Below, one piece after another: positions 1 to 5,224 of a stretch of DNA of 5,318 nt; position 1 is the stretch's first letter, and each line of letters starts with the position of its first letter. The stretch comes from Verrucomicrobia bacterium TMED44. Lineage in GTDB: Bacteria; Verrucomicrobiota; Verrucomicrobiia; Opitutales; Seribacteraceae. A program made the translations under genes and the position numbers. The stretch covers positions 14,926 to 20,243 of the forward strand of contig NHCX01000123.1 of assembly GCA_002168015.1 (NCBI GenBank). The letters run 5' to 3'. Under the pieces are notes generated by a model. That model saw only the letters and a list, made by a program, of their open reading frames with translations, was not told the DNA's origin and did no database searches.

Positions 1-684
1 AGCAAGTTCATCCGCCCGCTCCTCGATTTGTTCAAAAAACGAGCGGTCGCGAATCAGGGACACTTTCACCGCTTCGATAAACCCAGCTCTTTTGTGATTA
101 CTTGGTAATCCACGTAGGAACGAGAAATCATTGACCACTGCATCAGGAACCGCAAAAGTTCCCACCCAGTTTTTCTTTCCGAAAAAATTGATTCCGTTTT
201 TTACGCCCACTCCGGCATCGCCTTGACTAAGACTGGTAGTCGGGAACCGGATCAATCGAAGCCCACGGTGAGCGGTGGCTGCGGCAAAGCCAACCATGTC
301 CAAGGCAGCACCTCCTCCAATCACAATCACATAGGAGTGCCGGCACATCGCGTGTTCATTTAGATCGGTCCAAATTTCCTCAATGTATTGGAAATTGTTT
401 TTGGCCGGTTCTCCTCCGGGAGAAAATTTGGGGGAGCAAACTAATTCCAGTCGATCCTCCCGAGAACGAAAATAACTTTCAATTTGCTCGGGCAGGTTAG
501 GCATGCCGTCCAGTAAGCCTTCATCCAAGTAAACGATCACTTTGGTGGGCTGTCCCCTGCGTTTTGGTTGCAGAATGTCAGCCAAGGTCTCATTGGTCGA
601 GGAGAAGGAGTCACGGGTAAAAAATACCTGATGATTTAGATCCAAGCGAATATTACGATTAATCGTGGCAAAACGTGAGGGCAT
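1..684 (-). CDS. eboD: EboD-like sugar-phosphate cyclase (3-dehydroquinate synthase fold), partial
   Basis: The reading frame starts at ATG 684 and stays open to the left edge, giving 228 codons; the C-terminal part lies outside the window. The protein belongs to the 3-dehydroquinate synthase / sugar-phosphate cyclase superfamily, cytosolic NAD- and metal-dependent enzymes that cyclise phosphorylated sugars. Visible support: a nucleotide-binding glycine stretch GGGAALD at residues 123-129; PTTSLSQGDAGVGVKNGIN at about 148-166, matching the family's TTLLA.VDSSVGGK.G.N block but altered; and GFIEAVK at 201-207, supplying the Glu and Lys of the metal/substrate site. The two C-terminal metal-binding histidines cannot be checked here. 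The altered central block and the eboE-eboC neighbours favour EboD over the shikimate-pathway AroB. An AGGA lies 3 nt before the ATG, 22 bp after the eboC stop. The true substrate and product of EboD are not established. Confidence 0.88.
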   Translation of the reverse strand, partial: MPSRFATINRNIRLDLNHQVFFTRDSFSSTNETLADILQPKRRGQPTKVIVYLDEGLLDGMPNLPEQIESYFRSREDRLELVCSPKFSPGGEPAKNNFQYIEEIWTDLNEHAMCRHSYVIVIGGGAALDMVGFAAATAHRGLRLIRFPTTSLSQGDAGVGVKNGINFFGKKNWVGTFAVPDAVVNDFSFLRGLPSNHKRAGFIEAVKVSLIRDRSFFEQIEERADELA

Positions 685-706
685 AAATCCTAGATTATGG
701 CTCCTA

Positions 707-1603
707 CTAGGTCGCCGCAAACTTCTTTTGTAAAATTAGGGAAATTAGGAAAAAGAGGTAGCAGTACGGTGCGAAGGGTGGGTGATGGAAGCAAAGTGCC
801 AATCCGTCGAGTGCGCAAATTGAGGCAAGAAGAAGAGATACTCCCGCTCCAATCCCGCCAGGTATCTTTCGGTTCCGAATGATTTGCACGGCTCGACCTA
901 CATGCCAGCCCATGAAAAGCATTCCGAAAAGGGCTGGGAATAGATTTTCAGGTTCAAATAATTGCAGGTCGAAAACCCTGTACAATCCTAAAAGGCAGGG
1001 AAGAAAAAGTAAAAGGACCGGCAGAAGATTTTTGTCATCTGTGTTTGGCTTGGCTTCTCCGCGTGCGTACAGGCTGATCCCCACCACATAAAGCCCAAGA
1101 GTAGTCGAGATGATTACAGTGTTAAGTTCAAGACCTGAGTGGTCACCGGCAGTTCCGGCAACGAGCCAAAGAAGTGTGCGGCAACTACCCATGATCCAAA
1201 CCGAACCCTTCCATTTTTTGTGCAGAATATCGTACACCAAAACCGCTACTACCAGGAGCAAAACCCACAAGGCCGGGCACCCGGCTCGAAATATCAGTAT
1301 GAGCCCGCCCATCCCCATGCCAGCCATCCCCATGACCCAGACTTTTGCCGGAGTTATTTTTCCGGCTGGAATCGGACGGTGTTGATTAAATTCTGCATCA
1401 AACTTTTGATCAAAGGCATCGTTCAGAATACAACCTGCGGAGTAAATTAGGCTGCCTCCTAGAAGTAGCCATCCTAGGACTCCCCACTCCAAGTCGTGAA
1501 TATTTCCTTGATTAATAACCCATGCTGCCAGGCAATTTGTCCAAATTGTTGGCAAATTGGATGCTCTTGACAGGGTAAGGATAATATTGAGGAATACACG
1601 CAT
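707..1603 (-). CDS. eboC: EboC, UbiA-superfamily membrane prenyltransferase-like protein
   Basis: A 298-residue very hydrophobic protein with about eight or nine likely membrane segments, in the inner membrane. The UbiA-family prenyl-diphosphate/Mg motif NDxxDxxxD is intact at residues 61-69 (NDAFDQKFD) and is followed by RPIPAGKI at 76-83, as in this family. MGSCR at 138-142 before a further helix is typical of the EboC branch. A canonical second aspartate-rich motif is not obvious; the second half has RGEAKPNTDD at 181-190 and an ALDGLAL segment near 264-270. I chose ATG 1603 because the protein then begins MRVFLNIILTLSRASN, the usual start of the first helix. A TTG at 1642 would add 13 polar residues and overlap eboE by 14 bp. 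Neither start has a good Shine-Dalgarno. It lies between eboE and eboD in a tight operon. Substrate and prenyl donor are unknown; UbiA chemistry is inferred. Confidence 0.88.
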   Translation of the reverse strand: MRVFLNIILTLSRASNLPTIWTNCLAAWVINQGNIHDLEWGVLGWLLLGGSLIYSAGCILNDAFDQKFDAEFNQHRPIPAGKITPAKVWVMGMAGMGMGGLILIFRAGCPALWVLLLVVAVLVYDILHKKWKGSVWIMGSCRTLLWLVAGTAGDHSGLELNTVIISTTLGLYVVGISLYARGEAKPNTDDKNLLPVLLLFLPCLLGLYRVFDLQLFEPENLFPALFGMLFMGWHVGRAVQIIRNRKIPGGIGAGVSLLLASICALDGLALCFHHPPFAPYCYLFFLISLILQKKFAAT

Positions 1604-1628
1604 GCGAGGAAGATGGAACTGGTTAGGT

Positions 1629-2804
1629 TCAGGCAAGCTCAAAGCCTATATTCGTCATCTGCTCGAGAGTCCAGTTGTATTCACGGGCTACTTGTTCAAC
1701 CACGGATCCTGCCTGCAGATGATCCGGTAGCACTTCCCAAGTGTAGGTTTCCATCTCTAGGTGTTTGCACATTTCAGGGTTTTTACTTAGCCAAAACAAG
1801 GTGTCGAGCACATGAATCCGGGTATCGCCTAATTCTTTACCCGGAGAGGCATGAAGTGGCACATGAAAATGCACCCTCCATTCATCCGCATCTGGTAATT
1901 TGTTGGCTTTTTGTGCATCCAGAGCCAGGTCGAGATCTTTAATTCTCTGAATGCATACGCCCTCCTTGCCCAATGCTACCTGATGCAGATAGACAGGTTC
2001 CACAAAACTTCTTAGCTTTTCCAGGTTATTAGAATTGGGGATCACGGAAAGGGCTGAACTAAGATGTAATTTACTCAGCCTGATGCCTCGGTTCACATAG
2101 GCGTCCAATCCTTCATGGGCATCTTCGTATTCAATCGCGAGGTGACAGCAATCATAATTTACGCCAATGCGTTTCCGGAGAATTTCCTCAGTGGAAGTGG
2201 ACTGAAATAACTTTTCAAAAAAAGAGACGGTTTCCGGAGTGGTTTCGAACATTCCCAAAGGTTCTGGTTCCATGCCAAGGTGTAAATCAAGATTTTTGGG
2301 ACCCGCCAACCGTTCGATTTCAAGAGCGCAAGTTTCGAGGTTTTTAAAGATAAGCTCTGGAATGGTATTTTTAGGAAGAAATTCTTTAAAGGAGCCGGGT
2401 AGGGTGCTAACACTCCCTTCTTCCCCAGATTCCAGTAATTGTTCGAGAATTGAAAAAAGGAGCAGGGTGTAGTCCAACCTTTCCTGGGTGGTCCAGTCAG
2501 GCCGGTAGACTTCCTCTTTTACCCGGGTGCCGTGAAAATTTCCGTAGGGGAATCCGTTGATGGTGAAAATATATGCATTTTTTTGATCCAGCCATTTCCG
2601 GAACCGATTGATTTCTGCGGGATCAGAAAGCTCCCGTCCTGCTTCGGCACTCAATCGTAAACCGATGGCAAATCGTTTATCCGAAGCCACCCGTTCTCGT
2701 ACATCCATGACATATTTTTCTAAAGCATTAAAAGTTTCCGCCCAGCTGTTTCCGCGATGGACATTGGTGCAATACGCCAGTTGGGCTTGGTTTGTGAATT
2801 TCAT
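1629..2804 (-). CDS. eboE: EboE, TIM-barrel sugar-phosphate isomerase/epimerase-like protein
   Basis: A 391-residue soluble protein of the xylose-isomerase-like TIM-barrel superfamily, EboE branch. Family marks: YCTNVHRG at residues 11-18 (strand 1), NGFPYGNFHG at 83-92, GMEPEP at 177-182, NYDCCH at 216-221, KLHLSSA at 245-251, HFHVPL at 312-317 and ETYTWEVLP at 352-360. E179, D218, H221, H247 and H312/H314 are plausible metal ligands, placed by pattern only. The frame is open back to ATG 2933, but that start lies inside a terminator hairpin and the extra 43 residues include U-tract-encoded sequence (FFCFY), so I take ATG 2804. It puts the first barrel strand at the N-terminus and gives about the usual EboE length. 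ATG 2834 (ten residues longer) is a second possibility. No strong ribosome binding site precedes any of the three. It is the first gene of the eboE-eboC-eboD operon. Its reaction is unknown. Confidence 0.87.
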   Translation of the reverse strand: MKFTNQAQLAYCTNVHRGNSWAETFNALEKYVMDVRERVASDKRFAIGLRLSAEAGRELSDPAEINRFRKWLDQKNAYIFTINGFPYGNFHGTRVKEEVYRPDWTTQERLDYTLLLFSILEQLLESGEEGSVSTLPGSFKEFLPKNTIPELIFKNLETCALEIERLAGPKNLDLHLGMEPEPLGMFETTPETVSFFEKLFQSTSTEEILRKRIGVNYDCCHLAIEYEDAHEGLDAYVNRGIRLSKLHLSSALSVIPNSNNLEKLRSFVEPVYLHQVALGKEGVCIQRIKDLDLALDAQKANKLPDADEWRVHFHVPLHASPGKELGDTRIHVLDTLFWLSKNPEMCKHLEMETYTWEVLPDHLQAGSVVEQVAREYNWTLEQMTNIGFELA

Positions 2805-2856
2805 ACTTTTCAAAAACCCATATGACTCGTTCATTCCCAAGACAAGGTTATCCTGA

Positions 2857-2885
2857 ATTTTAAATGCGCTTGGTTCTTTAGATAA
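2857..2885 (-). promoter_or_regulatory. candidate promoter for eboE, downstream of the terminator
   Basis: On the minus strand a TAAAAT -10 (2862-2857, 5 of 6 to TATAAT) follows a weak TTATCT -35 (2885-2880, 3 of 6) with a 17-bp spacer. Transcription would begin near 2850, giving a leader of about 45 nt to ATG 2804. Its interest is that it lies downstream of the leftward terminator, so it would let the ebo operon escape termination. The weak -35 and AT-rich context make a chance match possible. Confidence 0.3.
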
Positions 2886-2893
2886 AGTCTTAT

Positions 2894-2934
2894 AAAAACA
2901 AAAAAAATGCGCGACCCAGCCCAGGTCGCGCATT
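2894..2934 (-). terminator. strong rho-independent terminator reading leftward, upstream of eboE
   Basis: A perfect 11-bp inverted repeat, AATGCGCGACC (2906-2916) and GGTCGCGCATT (2924-2934), encloses a 7-nt loop. On the minus strand the GC-rich stem runs into eight T, a G and five more T (2907-2894), the form of an efficient intrinsic terminator. The plus strand has no comparable T tract after the stem, so it acts leftward only. No minus-strand gene is visible between it and the divergent sigma gene. It would therefore terminate a short leader or small RNA, or block leftward read-through into eboE. The ATG that opens the longest eboE frame lies inside the hairpin. Confidence 0.85.
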
Positions 2935-2972
2935 ATTATGGTAACTCATGAAGAGTATGTTGTTTTTGCCCT

Positions 2973-3001
2973 TTTAAAAGCTTTTGCATTTTGAATGCCA
3001 A
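2973..3001 (-). promoter_or_regulatory. candidate leftward promoter upstream of the terminator
   Basis: On the minus strand TTGGCA (3001-2996, 5 of 6 to TTGACA) and TTTAAA (2978-2973, 4 of 6 to TATAAT) are separated by 17 bp. Transcription would begin near 2966 and meet the terminator hairpin about 30 nt later, producing an RNA of roughly 70 nt if terminated. The sequence here is AT-rich and palindromic, so the match is only suggestive. Confidence 0.35.
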
Positions 3002-3052
3002 TTTTTACAGAGCCGGCAAAAAGGGAGAAAAAAACCTTTTAAATCTACAAAC

Positions 3053-3080
3053 TTGTCTGGGTGCTAAAAATTTTTACAAT
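3053..3080 (+). promoter_or_regulatory. sigma-70-like promoter of the ECF sigma operon
   Basis: TTGTCT (3053-3058, 4 of 6 to TTGACA) and TACAAT (3075-3080, 5 of 6 to TATAAT) are separated by 16 bp and lie 45 bp before the sigma-factor ATG. The expected start site near 3087 leaves a leader of about 38 nt. The -35 hexamer forms part of one arm of an inverted repeat whose other arm lies just after the -10, so a regulator bound to both arms would cover the promoter. Confidence 0.55.
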
Positions 3081-3089
3081 AACAGACAA
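3053..3089. repeat. inverted repeat TTGTCTG / CAGACAA around the sigma-operon promoter
   Basis: Two perfect 7-bp arms, 3053-3059 and 3083-3089, are separated by 23 bp and centred at 3071, almost coincident with the centre of an AAAAATTTTT palindrome (3066-3075). Centre-to-centre distance is 30 bp, close to three helical turns, which would suit a dimeric or looping DNA-binding protein. The arms overlap the -35 and the predicted transcription start. An operator is the likely meaning, but no binding protein can be named. Confidence 0.5.
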
Positions 3090-3124
3090 AAACTTTCTTA
3101 CCCGTCGCTACATTTAACAGATCT

Positions 3125-3649
3125 ATGAATACCGAACCAATATGGAAATCCTGGTTTGCCCGGCATGGCTCCAAACTTTTGTTGTTTGCTCGGCAACAAG
3201 CCCGCAATCCTCATGATGCCGAGGATTTAGTACAAGAAGCATTTGTTCGTATCTGGAGACTTTATGGACACACAGGTGAAGTTGCACCCGGGTTGGTTTA
3301 CCGGGCGGTACGCAGGCTGGCGATAGACTGGGCCAGAAGTATTGATCGTCGAACCATTCGTGAACAGAAGACTTTTGAGCTGAGCCCCTTATCTTCCGCA
3401 TTTGAGGATAACCTGGAAAAAAATGAAAGACAGGAAACCCTACTTCGTGTAGTTGACCGCCTTCCCGATGAACAAAAAGAAGTGCTTACCTTGAAGATTT
3501 GGGGAGAGCTTACCTTCGACGAAATTGCGCGGACCCTTGACCTGTCACTTAATACGGTCGCCTCCCGCTACCGGTACGCTTTACAAAAACTTCGGGAATG
3601 GTTGCCTAGAGAATTGGAAGAACCATCTATCAAAACTTCTCGCTCATGA
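3125..3649 (+). CDS. ECF-type RNA polymerase sigma factor
   Basis: A 174-residue protein with the two-domain layout of extracytoplasmic-function sigma factors, directing RNA polymerase to a specific set of promoters. Region 2 is at about residues 8-75 with the core-binding DAEDLVQEAFVRIW stretch at 31-44. An acidic/polar linker follows at about 80-105. Region 4 is at about 106-158, with LPDEQKEVLTL and the helix-turn-helix from 129 to 157 (TFDEIARTLDLSLNTVASR). There is no sigma region 1 or 3 and no C-terminal extension. Length is normal for the family. The start is ATG 3125, which is followed at once by the expected N-terminal helix; no clear Shine-Dalgarno precedes it. Its stop overlaps the next start as ATGA, so the two are translationally coupled, typical of a sigma / anti-sigma pair. 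The ECF subgroup and regulon cannot be told from sequence alone. Confidence 0.95.
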   Translation: MNTEPIWKSWFARHGSKLLLFARQQARNPHDAEDLVQEAFVRIWRLYGHTGEVAPGLVYRAVRRLAIDWARSIDRRTIREQKTFELSPLSSAFEDNLEKNERQETLLRVVDRLPDEQKEVLTLKIWGELTFDEIARTLDLSLNTVASRYRYALQKLREWLPRELEEPSIKTSRS

Positions 3650-4230
3650 ATGAATTCGAATCCATTGAGCGGGAATTAAAATCTCTGACTCCTCCCAATC
3701 CTTCGGATGAGCTAACCAACCGTATCGAAAAGGGTCTCGGAGATGCAGGAAATCTGGCAATTCGCCGCCTTCCTGAGGAGACAATATCGAATTCCCCCCC
3801 CCAAACTCCTTCCCTTGCGTGGTTACCTTGGACCGGGTGGGGCATTGCTGCCACGGTTACGATCTTTTTTATAAGTATTACTTTTCTTAGTGATCGTGCC
3901 GGTGTACTCCCAGAAAATAGAGCAGATCATTCCCCTGTCTCGCTGCCTTCTTTGTCGGAAGATCCTGAAAGTCCAATCCACGGGGTATCCGTCGTCGAGT
4001 TAGAGCGTCGTTCAGGTATGCCCGTGGGTGGTTGGATGCCTTCATTTCAGGAGAGATTGGTCGACCGTATAGATGAAGGTGTGGTCTCCAAACCAAGTGG
4101 AAGCCCTGCCCGTCAGGTCAGGATGCACTATCTTGATGAAATACTTTGGCAGCATCCGGCAACGGATACCCGTATCCTCTCCACCAATCCCCGTCAGGAA
4201 ATTATTCTGATCGATTTGGACTTATATTAG
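3646..4230 (+). CDS. single-pass membrane protein, putative anti-sigma factor
   Basis: A 194-residue protein not matching a named family I can recognise. Residues 1-60 are polar and cytoplasmic, beginning with a predicted helix of the kind seen at the start of small anti-sigma proteins (ERELKSLTPPNPSDELTNRIEKGL without the usual zinc-binding HxxxCxxC). One membrane helix lies at about 64-82 (GWGIAATVTIFFISITFL). The C-terminal 110 residues would be periplasmic, ending in a compact region (LDEILWQHPATDTRI... EIILIDLDLY, about 163-194). The ATGA overlap with the sigma gene, the single helix and the topology point to an anti-sigma factor; this is inference from context. A run of nine C at 3794-3802 encodes SPP just before the membrane helix. 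A gain or loss of one C would end translation at 3890 or 3874, in either case before an in-frame membrane segment is made. Confidence 0.8.
   Translation: MNEFESIERELKSLTPPNPSDELTNRIEKGLGDAGNLAIRRLPEETISNSPPQTPSLAWLPWTGWGIAATVTIFFISITFLSDRAGVLPENRADHSPVSLPSLSEDPESPIHGVSVVELERRSGMPVGGWMPSFQERLVDRIDEGVVSKPSGSPARQVRMHYLDEILWQHPATDTRILSTNPRQEIILIDLDLY
3794..3802 (+). repeat. C9 homopolymer tract inside the putative anti-sigma gene
   Basis: Nine consecutive C residues lie in the coding sequence, codons about 50-53, upstream of the single membrane helix. Runs of this length are prone to slipped-strand errors in replication and also to sequencing errors. Reading through by eye, a one-base gain gives a stop at 3888-3890 and a one-base loss gives a stop at 3872-3874, so either change would remove the membrane and periplasmic parts. 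Confidence 0.9.
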
Positions 4231-4276
4231 TTTTTTCCTTGCTCGTAGAAACACCACTTACCCAGTAAAATTCCAT

Positions 4277-5113
4277 ATGAATTTGTCCGTAATAAAAACT
4301 GCCATATTGCTTTTTCCACTTGGGTGGACAGTCCATCCGCTCTTTGGACAACCCGAGAACATAGAGTCCAAAGTTGCCTTTTTGGGAGTCAGTACAACGG
4401 CTCTGCCACCATCTACAAGCCATCAACTGGGCTTCCCTGAAGGTATCTACTTGAGTGTGGATCAGGTATCTGCGGAGAGTCCAGCAGAACAGGCAGGATT
4501 ACAACTTTTTGATGTGATGCTCAGATTGGATGAGCAAATTCTTGTAAACTCTGATCAACTGAAAGCCCTCGTACGGATGAAAAATGCAGGAGATAGAATA
4601 ACCTTACACCTCGTTCGAAAAGGGAATCCTCTGACTGTGCACGCAGTGCTCTCGGAAATCGACCTGCCAATTGTTCAAAAAAATCATAGATCAAGAATGT
4701 GGGGAAATTTGAATCATTCCTCCAATGGTTCTTTTTCTAGAGACTTGGATCGTATCTTTCCTCACATGGACCCGTCCATTCGCGATCTTTTACGAAAAAA
4801 TGGACTTTCTCTAAATCATGGATTCGAGCCAAGTCTTGTTCCCGATGCTAAAAATAATGATCCCAGCAATCCCTTACACGGGTCCTCTGGCGCTAATGTA
4901 CAATCCTTTTCCTCCACTCAGCATGAACAAACAAAAACGATAGATGAGTCAGGAACTTTCGAATACTATCAAAAAGACGGTGACAAACATTTCCGAGTTA
5001 CCCATCCAAATGGGGGTATAATCTTTGACGGTCTAGTCAACACTACTGCCGAAAGAGAGAAGTTACTTCCGGAACATCTTACGAAGCTTCAGGATATCGA
5101 AAACAGGCTCTAA
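4277..5113 (+). CDS. exported PDZ-domain protein without a protease domain
   Basis: A 278-residue protein with an N-terminal signal peptide (about residues 1-24, hydrophobic core IKTAILLFPLGW, possible cleavage after FG), so it acts in the periplasm or outside. One HtrA/DegP-like PDZ domain spans about 33-126. It has the peptide-binding FLGV loop at 35-38, SPAEQAGLQLFDVMLRLDEQIL at about 68-89, and the closing strands GDRITLHLVRKG at 105-116. There is no serine protease, S41 or other catalytic domain. Residues 130-220 are low-complexity and Ser/Asn-rich, probably a linker. A small C-terminal module at about 222-270 (GTFEYYQKDGDKHFRVTHPNG then TAEREKLLPEHL) resembles tails seen on other PDZ proteins of this kind of bacterium, by recollection only. 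It lies 46 bp after the putative anti-sigma gene with no terminator between, so co-transcription is likely. It may bind C-termini of misfolded envelope proteins, which would suit a stress-signalling module; that role is inference. Confidence 0.87.
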   Translation: MNLSVIKTAILLFPLGWTVHPLFGQPENIESKVAFLGVSTTALPPSTSHQLGFPEGIYLSVDQVSAESPAEQAGLQLFDVMLRLDEQILVNSDQLKALVRMKNAGDRITLHLVRKGNPLTVHAVLSEIDLPIVQKNHRSRMWGNLNHSSNGSFSRDLDRIFPHMDPSIRDLLRKNGLSLNHGFEPSLVPDAKNNDPSNPLHGSSGANVQSFSSTQHEQTKTIDESGTFEYYQKDGDKHFRVTHPNGGIIFDGLVNTTAEREKLLPEHLTKLQDIENRL

Positions 5114-5125
5114 ATTTTGAACACT

Positions 5126-5139
5126 TGTAATTAATTACA
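5126..5139. repeat. 14-bp perfect palindrome TGTAATTAATTACA
   Basis: A fully self-complementary 14-mer beginning 13 bp after the PDZ-protein stop codon and about 40 bp before the candidate promoter of the next gene. Its size and TGT-N8-ACA ends resemble operators of dimeric helix-turn-helix regulators. It is too AT-rich and has no T tract, so it is not a convincing terminator. Confidence 0.4.
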
Positions 5140-5177
5140 CCCATTAATTCTGGAAATGAAGGGGTGCGATTTCAGGC

Positions 5178-5205
5178 TTGACCCAAAATTTTCTTACTAG
5201 ATTAT
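5178..5205 (+). promoter_or_regulatory. candidate promoter of the downstream exported-protein gene
   Basis: TTGACC (5178-5183, 5 of 6 to TTGACA) is followed after 16 bp by GATTAT (5200-5205, 4 of 6 to TATAAT). Transcription would start near 5212, which would exclude the in-frame ATG at 5204 and support ATG 5225. The -10 is weak, so this is a moderate candidate. Confidence 0.38.
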
Positions 5206-5224
5206 GGGTTCTTTCGAAAAAATC

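Larger units (their letters stand above)
2805..3124. other. divergent intergenic regulatory region between eboE and the sigma-factor gene
   Basis: A 320-bp AT-rich stretch with no convincing protein gene. It holds, left to right, a candidate leftward promoter near 2857-2885, a leftward intrinsic terminator at about 2894-2934, a second candidate leftward promoter near 2973-3001, the short palindromes CTTTTAAAAG (2971-2980) and AAAAGCTTTT (2976-2985), a small GCATT-TTG-AATGC hairpin (2986-2998), and a rightward promoter within an inverted repeat at 3053-3089. It must drive both operons, so regulators could act on both. A 19-codon open frame on the minus strand (2890-2949) covers the terminator, but I do not call it a gene. 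Confidence 0.8.

Noticed and set aside
697..1450. Four plus-strand open frames (697-882, 879-1091, 1110-1385, 1139-1450)
   Set aside because: They lie opposite eboC, have basic, low-complexity compositions without recognisable motifs, and overlap one another. The minus-strand frame has clear family motifs.
1613..2856. Plus- and minus-strand alternative frames inside eboE (1613-1942, 2159-2413, 2239-2472, 2608-2856)
   Set aside because: Shadow frames of eboE with no domain motifs, no promoter and no ribosome binding site.
3123..4426. Minus-strand frames opposite the sigma, membrane-protein and PDZ genes (3123-3401, 3630-3854, 3887-4096, 4202-4426)
   Set aside because: Antisense to well-supported genes, with no family signature.
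5138..5167. CACCC...GGGTG stem after the PDZ gene as a terminator
   Set aside because: Only five base pairs, an 18-19 nt loop, and no T tract following it.
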